57,387 bases of DNA from Planctomycetota bacterium. GTDB lineage: Bacteria; Planctomycetota; Planctomycetia; Pirellulales; Pirellulaceae. The notes below the pieces were generated by a model. The model searched no databases and was not told the DNA's origin. It saw nothing but the letters and a program-made list of their open reading frames with translations. Shown here one piece after another: positions 15,001 through 27,000 of this stretch. The stretch is taken from positions 1 through 57,387 of the forward strand of contig CAUJKE010000236.1 of NCBI GenBank assembly GCA_963205385.1, in the 5' to 3' direction. The stretch's first letter is position 1. Each line of letters begins with the position of its first letter. The translations under genes and the position numbers were made by a program.

Positions 15001-18000
15001 CATAGGGGGTGAGCGTGATCGCGGTCGCGAAGCTGGCGACGTTGTTGGTCTCGCCGGAGACTTCGGCGATGTTGTTGGCCGCGTCGGTCACAACCAGTAG
15101 GTAGTAATCGCCGGAGAGGTCGATCGGCACGGTGAACTCCGCCGTGCGCGACGTCGCAGCGCCTGAGGCCAGCGGCGCGGAGCGCGGAATCGTCGCCAGT
15201 AAGCGGTCGTTGAACGAGGGGATGAGGTCCGTCGAGAGATAAAGGCGTTCGGTCCAGTTGGTGATGACGTCGGCCGTGCCGAGGTTCGTCGTTGACCAGG
15301 AGACGTTGTACGCATAGCCGCTCATCAGGTCACTGGGGGGCGGCGTGGTGATTGCCGGCGAAAGATCTGCGTGCGTGAGCGCTAGCGCCTGCGCGGCGGC
15401 GCGCTGGTTGTTGGCTTCGAGTCCCTTTTCGTAGACCACGTTGGCGGCGTCCGTGACGACGAGGACGGCGTAATCGCCATCGGCCAGACTGGGCAAATTG
15501 ACATTGGCGCTGGTGGTATAACTGCCGCCGACGGCGAGTCCGGTGGCGCGTGTGAGTGCGGCGACTTGCGTCGCGCCGGCCACCTGGCCGTTGGTGGACA
15601 GATAGACCCGATCCACCCACGTGCCGGAAGCCGCGAAGTCGCCGTCGTTCCGCACGGTCCAGGTGAACGTCACCAACTGGCCTGCTTGGGCCGCGGCGGG
15701 GGCGGAGAAATTCGTGACGTTGAGATCCGGCAGCGGTGGAACCGTCAGCGCGAGGGGCGAGGTCGCCGCCAGGTTGTTGCTTTCACTTGCTTCGCGCTGC
15801 ACCGCGCCGGCATCGACTTGCACCAGAATGTGATAGACCCCGGTCGTCAGCGCCGGGAGGAGCGGGAGCACGACGTCGAGCGAGCGCTCATAAAAAGTGT
15901 TCGCTCCGCCAGCGGCATCGAGCGGACCAAGACCGCCACTAGGCGGCACGGTGGCGAGCAGTACGTCGTCGCCGCTGAGTGCGTCATCGGTCGAGAGATA
16001 GACTTTGTCCTGCCAGGATTTATCCGCCGCGGCGGGACCAATGTTATCGACCCGATAGCTGATGTTGATTGTTTGACCAAATTGCCGCACGGTAGCGCTG
16101 GGGGTCAGCCCGGAAATGGCCAAATCCGGTGGAGGGGGCAGGGTGATGCTGGTGGCCGCCGCGGCGCGGGTGTTATCGTCTTCGTACTCGAACTCATTCT
16201 GCTGGCCGCGGTGATCGGTCTTGACGAGAAAATAGAAGTCGCCGACGAGCAGATCGGGAATTTGAACCGTCAAGCTTTGCGTGTAGCTGTCGCCTGACGC
16301 GAGCGGCGCGCTGCGGGCGACTTCACCGAGGAAAATATCCCCGCCGCCCAGCGCCGGATCGGTGCTGAGCCAGACGCCGTCGTACCAGGTGGCCGCGGTG
16401 GTGGGCCCGGTGCCGGCGTTTTCAACCGTCCAAGTAATCTCCGCCTCGCGGTCCGCGAGCGCGGCCGGCGGCGCGGTGACGCTGGTGGGTCTCAAGTTGG
16501 CGAACGGCGCCAGGCTAATGGCGATGGAGTTGTCGTCTATCGTCGTGTTATTGCCTTCTTGCGTATGTTCGTAGACGGCGTTCGTGGCGTCGGTGCGGAC
16601 GACGGCCCACCGCGCCCCTTCCAGATTGAACGGAATTTGGATCGAGTACGACCGCGTAAGCTCCTCGCCGGGAGCGAGCGAACCGGTAAACGGCACGCTG
16701 GCGAAGAACTGATCGCCGCCGACTTGATCGTCGGTCGAGAGGAAGAGGTAGTCGTACCACGTGCCGCTGGCCGTGCCGGTTCCTTGGTTCTTGAGCGTCC
16801 AGGAAATTTCCAGCGGCTGGTTGGAAAGCGACGACGCCGGCGCCGTGATGCTCGTCACGACGAGGTCGGCCGTGGCGGGGAGCGTCACCGCGAACGAACC
16901 GCTCGCGGTCAGGTTGTTCCCTTCGTCGGTTTCTGGTTGTTGATTGTAGGCATCGGCCGCGACGATGAGATAGTAGTTGCCGGAAGTGAGCGCCGCGTTG
17001 AGCGGCAAGGTAACGGTGGCCGCGCCGGCGTATTGCGCCCCCGAGGCGAGCGGCGTGGTATGCGCCACGGTGGCCAAGAGGATGTCGCTTCCATCGAGCG
17101 TGTTGTTGGCCGAGATCCACACCCGATCGCTCCAGGCTTCGGCCGTGGGGTCGTTGCCGATGTTTTCCACCACCCAGGCAAGCGAGACTTCCGTTCCCCA
17201 GACCGGATTGACCAGCGGCGCGACGCTCAGCACGTGCAAGTCAGGCGATTGCACGTCGACGACAGCCGTATAAGTATCGCCGGCCTCGCCGGCAACGCCG
17301 TTGTCATTCTGGTCGAGCCGATTGCCGGCCACATCGAGAATGTTAGGGCCGAATACGAGTGTGTAGACGCCCCGCGCCGATTGCTGCGAGAAGTTCACGG
17401 TGAACGTATCGCCGGAACCGGTCACGTTCCAAATGGCGTACAACAGATTATTGCCGCTGGGATCAGTGAAACTCGTCACATCCTCGATGGTGAACGTCTC
17501 CGCGTTGAGCGGTTCGCTAAACGTGAACGTGAGGGAGGTAAACGGCGCGGAGCCTTGCGTGGCTGGCGACTGGGCAATCACCCGCGGGCCGGTCTTGTCG
17601 AGCACGAAAGAACTGCTGAACGCTTCCGACTCGTTGCCTTGCAGATCGAGAAACGCGCCGGCCGGCAAGCTAAACGTATAGTCTCCTTCCATGTTGGGAA
17701 GAGTGACGTGAAACCGCAAGCGGCGGCCGTCGAGCAGTTCAACGCCATCGACCGTGCCCGCCGAGAGTTCGAGATCGCCAGCGGCTACCGTATCGACGCG
17801 GAGCCCCTCGGAGAAAGTGAGATCGAGCGTTTGCGGAGGCGTTGAATAACGGAAGTTCGCGGTGGGACTGGTCGCGATAACGCGCGGCGCTTGCGGCGCC
17901 ACCGGGGGCGTTGCGCCGTCCACGAACAGCGTGTAATCGCCGACATTCGCGCCCAGCAAGTACGCCGTGTAGAGGCCCTCTTCTCCCACAGGAACATCGT

Positions 18001-21000
18001 ACCGCACGCGCGCGTTGCGCCCGTCGCTGACGGTGTTGTCATCGCTGGCGACGAGCAGGCCAAGCGGGCCATAGAGTTCCACGCGCGGATCGAAGTTGTT
18101 CACCGGCTCGCCGGTCAAGTCGCCCGGCGTTGAGGTCTGCAAGGTGAGCGAATCCCCTGCCGCGGCATGGAACTGGTAGACCTGTTGCCCGCGACCGAGC
18201 GCGCCGACTTCGTACTGCGCGGCGATTTCCGTGGCGTTGAGCGGGCGCGTGAAGATGGCGATCTCGTCGAGCCCGCCGTTGAAAGCCGTGCCCGTGGGAA
18301 CGGAATCGCCAAACCGCCACGGACTGGCGGAGTCGCGGATATCGTTCATCGCCACCGCGGCCGAGGCGCGCAGTTGGCCATTGAGATAGATTTGCAGCAC
18401 ATCTTGCTGCGTATCCAGGATGGCGGCGAAATGATACCACTGGCCGGCGGCCACGGACCCCGTCGGCGTATTCGTGTAGATGGCACTTTGGCCCACAGGC
18501 GCGACCGAAAAGTGCAGGTATCCCGACGAGTTCACCCAGATCGTAAATTCCCGGTCGTTGATGGAGCCATTGGCGGCGCCTTTGTAGACCACGTTTTGCC
18601 ACGTCTTATCGAAGCTGTTGACCTTCAGCCAACCACTGACCGTCAGCGCGTGGTCATCGTGCAGGGCCGCGTTATCGGGGACTTCGACATACTGGGCCGA
18701 CGTTCCTCCCGGCAGCACGGTCGCGCCATTCAGATCCTGCACGAGCGGACTCGGCTGACCCAGTTGCAGCGCGCCGACATACTGGCCGGGAGCGGTTCCG
18801 GTGAGATCGGCGGCGACCGGGCCGCCCGTTTCGCCTAAGCGATAGTACGCAGCGGGGCCTTGCTGCAGTACGGTCGAAGCATACGACTGCGCGTAGCCGA
18901 GCACGTGATTCGCAGGCTCGAGTCGGGGCGGCGAAGCCAGGCCACTGGCCGGGATCTGGCCAAGTGCAGCGCCGCGGAGCACCACAAGCGAGTAAGCGCT
19001 GTCGCCGCGCACGCGAACGTAATAATCGCCTGAGGTTTCCGGCACGAACTGATCGATGGACGCGCCGAGAACGTTCGCATTCTTCGCGCCCAAGGCGTAA
19101 ATTGTGCCATCGTCGCCGACAAGCTCCACCACCGCGTTGCCGCTAGATTGCGGCGTCGCGACCACCGTCACCGGCTGGCCTGCGGTGGCGTCGAAACGAT
19201 AATAGTCGGCCGCCCCGGAAAGTGGATAGCTGAGTTCGAGCGTCAGTTCCAAAGGATAGACGATATTATCCACCTGGCTCGAAGGCGTCATGGTGAACGT
19301 GATCGTGCCATCGGCGGCCAACTGCTGCAGTTGCTCGAGCGACAGGTTGACCGTCGTGGTGACGACGCCCCCTTGCGTGCCGCCGACGACGAACAGGTTT
19401 TGCGTGAACAGCCCTTCGGCGCTGAGCGTGATGTACTCGCTGGAAGCATCGAGGTCGGCATTGGCGCGGACGGTCAGCGTTCCCGGCCCAAACGGCGCGG
19501 CGACGCCGGTGAAGGCATAGGTCAGCACGTTCGGCGTGTAGATGAGCGACGTCTTGGTTTGCGTGGCGGTGAATTGCACGCCATCGGCCTCGCCTAGCAC
19601 GGCCGCGCGCGAGGCGCCGTGCCCCACATCGACAAACGCAGGTGCGAGGTCTTGCGCTGTCGCGAGCGAATTATTCGCGGCGTTCTCGTCAGTGGCTTCA
19701 ACTTCCGGCACGGCGCCCAGCACCGTGCGCAGTTGATAGCGGCCAGGCCCGGATTGGCCGATCAGCTCCAGGCGATAGTCGCCTCCCAAATCGTCGCTGG
19801 TAAGCGCGAGCCAGACCGATTCGCCGGCGCCTGGCGCGGCCTGCTGAGCCACGAGCTCGTCGGCCGCATTGTAGACGCGCACCTCGGCCACAAGCGTGGC
19901 CGTCGCCGGTTCCAGAACGATCAACATCTGCGTGCGCGGATCCACGGGAACCACAAACGAATCGCTGTCGCCGGCGGTATGAAACGCGCCGGTCGCGCGC
20001 GATTCATAAACCAGGCCGCCGCGTGGGAGTTGCGAATTGAACGTTCCCGCCAGAGACTGGTTAGGAAGATCAACCGAGAAGTTCAGCACATAGGGATCCC
20101 CGCCTATGCCATCGCCGGAGGGGAGCGGCGCGCTAGGGGCGCCATCGAGCGGATTGCCGAACAAGTCACGAAACGCCGTCGCACTCGAGGCGAGCGTCAG
20201 CGTGTAGGTTCCCTGCGGCAGGGTGGGGAACGTGATCGTGGCGGCGTCGTTATTGACCACCACCGACAAGGCGGGATACGTCACGCCGGAGAGCGTTTCG
20301 ACGAGCGTTACGTCGGCCGCATCAATCCCCGTGGGATCGATCGCTTCGCTAAACGTGACGGTATAACTGACGTTCGTTCCGCTGGCGAGCACTTCCTGAT
20401 CGGCGATCGAACCGGCGACGACCGTGGGCGCTGTGCCATCCAGCACAAAGCTGGAAGTGAACGCGGACAGGGGTGTCGCGGAGACGCTCGTGATGGCGCC
20501 GTCCGCGAGCGTCAGTTCGTAAACATCATCCCCACTGACCGCGGCGCCGAGCGTGAACTCCAGCGTTCTGCCGTCGACGATCGCAACGCCGCTCGCAGGA
20601 ACGCCGTTGATCAACAGGTCATCGGCCGCGACCGACGTAAGCAGGATTTGCTCGCTAAAGGTCAGTCGCAACGTGGTCGGCGGCGTGACATGCTGGGAGC
20701 CATCGGCGATAGACGGCGCGCCCGCCGTGAATGCTTCGCCGGCTGAGGTCGCGCCGTTGACGCGCAGTTCGACGTTGCCGCTGCCCGACTCGGAGCGGAG
20801 CACCAGGCGATACACGCCGCCGGCGCCGACGGGGACCGTATAGCTGAGCAGCGCGTTGCGGCCATCCGCGGCGGAATTGTCGTCCACCGCGACGGGGACG
20901 GTCGTCGATGTGTCGTCAAAGTAGAGTTCGACGGCGGGGTCGATTTCGTTTTCCGGCAAACCCGGTCCATCCCCCGGCGTGGCCGTGGTGATGACGAGCT

Positions 21001-24000
21001 CGTCTCCTTCCTGGGCCGAGAAGGTCCAGGACCGGGAGGGCGCGAGGTTTCCGGCCCAGGCGACGGCTTGCTCGAGCAAGCGATCATAATTGCCGGTGGT
21101 AAGACTGTTGTACTCGAAGTAGGGCGCCAAATAAGCCACCCGCCCGGCGCCGATCTCACGCACGGCAATTGCGGGAAAGCCATTGAACGTGCCGAGCACA
21201 ATGCTGCCGGGGTCGACGGCCGTGCTTTGCGCGAAGCTGATGTTCTGTGATCCGAGTTGCGCGGGGAGCCCCACCGTCACCGGATGCGCAACAGGAAGCA
21301 CGCTGACCGGCGCCGAGCCATAGCTGGTCGGGGCGGTCAGCGAAATGGGAACGAGCGCGTCAAGCAGATTCTCCTCGGGGTAGCCGCCGCCGAGAAAGAG
21401 AATATCCCCAACGCCGATGAACGCGCCGCCGCTATCCACCCAATTGGTGAGCGCTGTGAGCATCGTGCCGAATTGTGTAGTCGGGATGTACCCATAGGCC
21501 ATGATTACAACGTCAAAATTGGCGAGCTCCGCAAGCGTGTCGACATCGTTGAACGTGACGCTGGTCGCCTGGAACGAATAGTTCGTGCTATCCAATAACT
21601 GATTGGCGATGCCGGCGCCGTTACCATAGGGAGTGACGACGGCCACGCGAACGCTGGGGCGGCCTGCCGTGAGCCCATCGAGCGCGCGGCCGATGAAGTC
21701 GAGCGATAGCGGCGGATCGCTGGACGAACTGTCTCCCAGCCCCAAGAGCGAATCCGTGGTCATGGTGACTTGATACGAATCGGCGATGTGCCCGAAGACG
21801 CGCACGTAGTAGTTCCCGTCCGCAGGCGCATAGAACCGCGTGATGTAGCTCTGCACGCCGGTGCGATCATTCAGCCCGCTCGCCAGGCGCTCGCCAGCCT
21901 CGTTATAGAGTTCGAGCGCAACGCCGGATGTTCGTCCGTCCACCGCGAAGCTGGCCGCTTGACCTTCGACGAGTTCCAGCGAGTAATAATCTTCGTAATC
22001 GGTATTCGCCAAAAAGCCGCGCAGTTGGATTTCCGACAATGCGTACGAATATCCCGCTGTCGCCCGCACGCGCACCTTGCTGGCGACGACCGGTGCGCCG
22101 AAGTCATGCCACTGATTGGTGTCGGTATTTCCCGTATCGGGGCGCGAGATGAGACCGGAGTCGATCCGCGTGTCGTAGTTGGGGACGTTCCACAAGGTCT
22201 GCCATTGGCCGCCGGCGTCTTGATATTCGAGGACGTAGGCGTCTGCATCGTCCGCCTGGAGGCGCGCGCCCAACAGCACGTAGTTGTCTTGAAGATCGAG
22301 TTCCAGCGTCGTAGCGCTACTGCTCCACCACACCGTACCGCTTTGCCAGGAGGTGCCGCGCGGCAGAAACTGGCCATCGGTCAACGTTGCCAACGGAGCG
22401 CCGCTGACGCTCCCCGCGGTGAGAGTCACCGGCTTCCCCGCGGCGATGTTGCCTGCGTTTGCATCGCCGAGATCGCCGGTTACGGTGGCGACTTGAATCA
22501 GCGGGGACACGTAAAGCGTGTTGGCGTCGAGCGACTCCGCGGTGAGGATCGAATCGTTAGATGCGCCGCCGTACGACTCTTGCTCGAGGCCGGCGTTGAG
22601 GACGGCGCGCAGTTGGAACTGGCCTGCCGCTGCGAGCGAGCGGACGATGAGTTTGTATTCACCGGCCGTATCGAGGAAGGCGTTCAAAAGCGCCGGCAGC
22701 CCCGCAGCAGGCGCGTCGGCAAAGGTGAGCACGGTGTCGTCCGGGCGGCGGAGCTCAACACTCAACTGCAAATCGGGATGAGCGGTGGTGAGCGCGACCG
22801 AGAGGATCTGTCCCGCATCGACGTTGAGTAGGAACGTTTCTTCATCCAGCGGCGTATTGAGGGACGAGCCGACCGTGGTTTCGTAGGCCAAACTGCCGCC
22901 GGGGGAAAGCGCCGTCATGCCCAGCGCGGTCGGCGCGGTGTTCACCACCATGAAGTCGACAACATAGTCGTCGCCGACCGTTCCATCGGCATCGCCATCG
23001 AGTTGCTGTCCGCCGAGGGACCGCAGACCGTCAACGCCGGAGCGGAGACGGAGCGAATAGTTGCCATCGCGCAGCGAGGCGTACTCGAGGTGCAGCGAAG
23101 TGCCGTTAGGATCCAGCGAGAAGGAGGCCGGGGCGATTTCGCTGGTGAACAGATTCACCAGGACGAAATCGTCCGCGGTGAGCTCGTTAGGATTGAGCGG
23201 CAGATCGAACTCGAAATCAGCAGCCACCAGGCCAGGCGCGAAGATCGCGCCCATCGTCAGGGTGGAACTTACGACCGTGACGCTGTTTTTCACGCTGAAA
23301 GCGAGCGAGAACTCGTCGAGCGCTTGCCCGCTGACCCCGGTCACACTCCCCGCCGCTAAGGTGAGCGTGTAAGCGCCGGCGCCGGCGTCCAGCGCGGCGA
23401 TATCGAAAGTGATGTGGTTGCCATCCACGATGCTGAAACCACTCGCAGGCTGGCCGTTGATGAGGAGGTCGTCGGCCGTGAGCGAGGTGAGCAGGAGCTC
23501 GTCATTGAATTCGAGCAGGACGTTCGTGGGAAAGGCTTCGTAGCTCGTGCCGTCTGCGAGCGATGTGGAGACGACGTTGAGCGGCGCGGCATGGGGCGCT
23601 GGCGCCAGCGTGAGGGTGACGTCCCCCCGGCCCGCCGTGCCGCGCACTTCGGCCGCATAGTATCCACTCGAATCACCGGGCGTTTCATACTCGAGGAGAA
23701 CGTTGTGGTTGTCCGGCGCGTTCGCCTCGGCGGATGCGACCGGTGTGCGAGTTCCGTCGCTGTCGATGTGCCAGAGTTGTAGCGACAGCACCAGCGCCGA
23801 CGTAGGATCGAGCAGGCCAGCGCCGGAATGCGTGGCGAGCGTGATGGTCTCGCCCGGCGGTACGTGGAAGGTAAAGGTGCGGCTGTTATTGATTCCCGCC
23901 GCCCAGGCAACGGAATTGGCGAGCAATTCGCCAGCGACGCCGGAGAGCGTGTCCCCTTCCTGATAGTAGCCGCCTAAATATACGCCGCGCCCCTGTTCGA

Positions 24001-27000
24001 CATAGCCTGTCACCAAGGCCGGCGCGCCATTGACGGTGGCAAGCACTTGGGCGCCGTCATCCACGCCGCCGGTTGGATAGAAGACGCTGCCGGGAAAATC
24101 AAACGTGGTCAGGTTCACAGTCAGGGGATGTTGCGCGCCGCTGAATGCAAACGGGGAACCGTAGTCGGAGTCCCATCCACCGCTGGTGTTGACCGGGATG
24201 ATCGCGTCGATATCGGGTATGGGCGCGCCGGTGCTGGTTCCTGCCGCGTAGATCACATAGTTAAGTCCGACAACCGCGCCCCCTGCCTCGACCCAAGCGC
24301 GGAGCGCGGGGGCGAACAATTCGTATTCGGACTGCGTGTAGTAATCGCCGATGAGGATGACGTCGAAGGCGTCCAGTTCCGCGAGCGTATCAATCTCCGC
24401 GGTGGTGACAACGGAGGCAGCAAAGCTAAAATTTGGATCGGCGTTGAGTCGGGCTGCAATTTCGGTCGTTTGATCGATGCCATGCACGCCGACGCGCAGC
24501 GGCGTTGTGCCGCTAAACGGGCTGCCGTCGAGCCAACTCACGGCGGCGGGGCTGATCTGCAACGCCACTTCGGGGTCTTGCAGACTCATCGCCGGGGCGA
24601 GCGTCGCCCCCTGCACCACATTCAGCCCGTAATCAAGCTCGTCGACGCCGACGACGTGGATGTAATAGGTTCCGCTCGCGGTAGGCAGAAATTCGCGAAT
24701 TTGTTGCACTTCGCCAATCGGCACGCTGCGCGCGAGCAGGTTTTCGTTGGCGTCGTAGAGGTCCAGGCGCAAACCGGCCGCGCTGCCGAGCGAGAAGGTG
24801 GCCGGAGTGGACGCCGTCAGTTCGACGGAATAGACATCGACCGCGGGAGGAGCAATGCCGATCCCGACGCGCACACTCTTACCTGAACCGACGAAATAGT
24901 TCGAGTTATCATAATAAGAAATCAACAAACGGCCACCGCCGCCGGCGGTTGAGTCGCGCAGGCCGACGGTCGCGTTCGCTCCTTCGTCGTAGCTAACGCC
25001 GGCGTCGAGATCGAGATAATTGAACTGGATTTCGCCGGATTCGTAGAGCACCGCTTGAAACGTAATCGTTTGCGCCGCCGCGCCATAAAACGAGACGCCG
25101 TCCCATTGAACGATCAACCGGCGCTCGCTTCCTACTCCCAAAATCTCCCAGTACACCGCCTTGGGCGGCGCCGTCACGCCCAAATACAAGTCATCCCAGT
25201 ACGGAGCGATGAGCGGCGCGTCGGGAGTGCCTGTCAAATCCGTGTTGTAATAGGAATAGTCGAACGGTTCTCCAAACGTGAGCAGGCCGTTGTCGTTGAT
25301 GAACAGTCGCGCGCGGTCGACGCCATAGAACGGAAAGACGAAGTCGCCGAGTTCATTGGCGGTCAGTTCCGCGAACGCATCGTCCTCACCTTGCAGCACT
25401 CCGGTTCCCGTGGCGCTGATGTCTTCAAACTCGAACGGGACGGCGATCGCTTCGTAGCCGAAAGCGTGGTCCTTGACATACGGCACGGTCGAGGTGTGGC
25501 CGACGACGCTGGCGAGCGGAAAACCTGGTGCGGCTTGCTTGACTGTCGTGAGCGCTTCTGCGGTGGCCGGCGTGTCGTTGGTTGGCCCTCCGAGCGACTC
25601 CGCCTCGAACTGGCTGTCCACCAGAACTTGCAAGCGATAAGCGCCGGTAGCCCCATCGGGAAAGGCCGTGGTAATGGTGTACACGCCTGCCGCGAGGGTG
25701 GCGGGCAAATGCCACAACGTCTGGCCGCTACTGGCTTGTGCAACTTCGCCGACGGGCACATCCAGCGGATCGGTGACAGTCAACTCGGGAATGACGTTTT
25801 CCGTCGTCGTGAGCAGGACGGATACAGCGCGCTGCGCGGCGATGGTGAACGAGAACGAATCCGTATCAGTCGCGTCGCCAATGGCCGCCGCATACGACTG
25901 TGACCGTTCGATGCCCGCTCCGGTGGGCGCCAGCGGCAACAGCGGGAGCGGCGGGATTTCCGTCGGTACTTGATCGACTTGAAAGCGCCGTACGAAATCT
26001 CCCCCAGCCATGCCATCGCGATCGCCATCGAGCGCGTTGCCCGCCGTATCCGCGAACAGCGGATATCCATTTTCATCGTTGGCGGCAATGCGGAAGGTAT
26101 AGAGATCGTCAGCCAGGCCAAGATAGGTCATCGTGGCGACGTTCGTTTCCGAATCGTAGCTGAAGTTGGACCAGGCATGCGTCCCGCTCGCGGCGCCGAT
26201 CAAGCTGTAGGCGCCGGAGTTATAGGCGTAAACGTCCTCGCTAAACTCCCAGGTGATCGTCAAATCGCCGGGGGCGAACTCGGCATCGTTCTCCAGCGAT
26301 GCGTTGACGACTTGCGGCGCAACCGTGTCGATCGTGAACGCGAACGAGGTTGGCGACACATCTTGTCCAGCCAGGCCTCGCAGCGAGGTGGGAATGAATT
26401 CCAGCAGATGGTCCCCTTCGGCCAGGATGGGGAATTGGGCCACGATCCGGTTGTTTTCCACCACGCTGGCAGCGGGAACGGGGTTGCCATCGATCAGGAT
26501 TTGGTCGGGCGTCAACGTGTCGGCGCGGACCGCTGCCGCCAAATAGAGAGAAGCAAACCGAGGAACAACATTGTGCGCGCCTTGCAGGCCGTTACCGTCG
26601 CCGGTGGTTGCATAGTCGACTGTGACGGGCGCCAACGAGGGGGCCGGCGCTAGCGACGTTGTCAACGTGTAGACACCGCTGCCCGCCGTGGTGGTAACAC
26701 GTAGCGTGTGTTGCCCAGTGGTGACGACTTGATAATTGAGCGGGCCATTATTGGTCGCGGTGGCGACGACTTGTCCCGAGTTGTTCAGCAATGCGAGGTT
26801 CAGACTCAAGGACGATGGCGAACCGTCGTAGTTGGCGAGCGCGAGCGGGGTGATCCCCAGTTGAGCGCCGGCCTCGGCCATGAAGGCGTAAGCGTCGTCA
26901 TCGACATCGGGACCGATCGAATACCCCGTGGCCGAAGCATTCGCGTAAACGTTGACCGGATTGTATTGATAAGAATCCTCGAACTCGACGGTTCCTTGTC

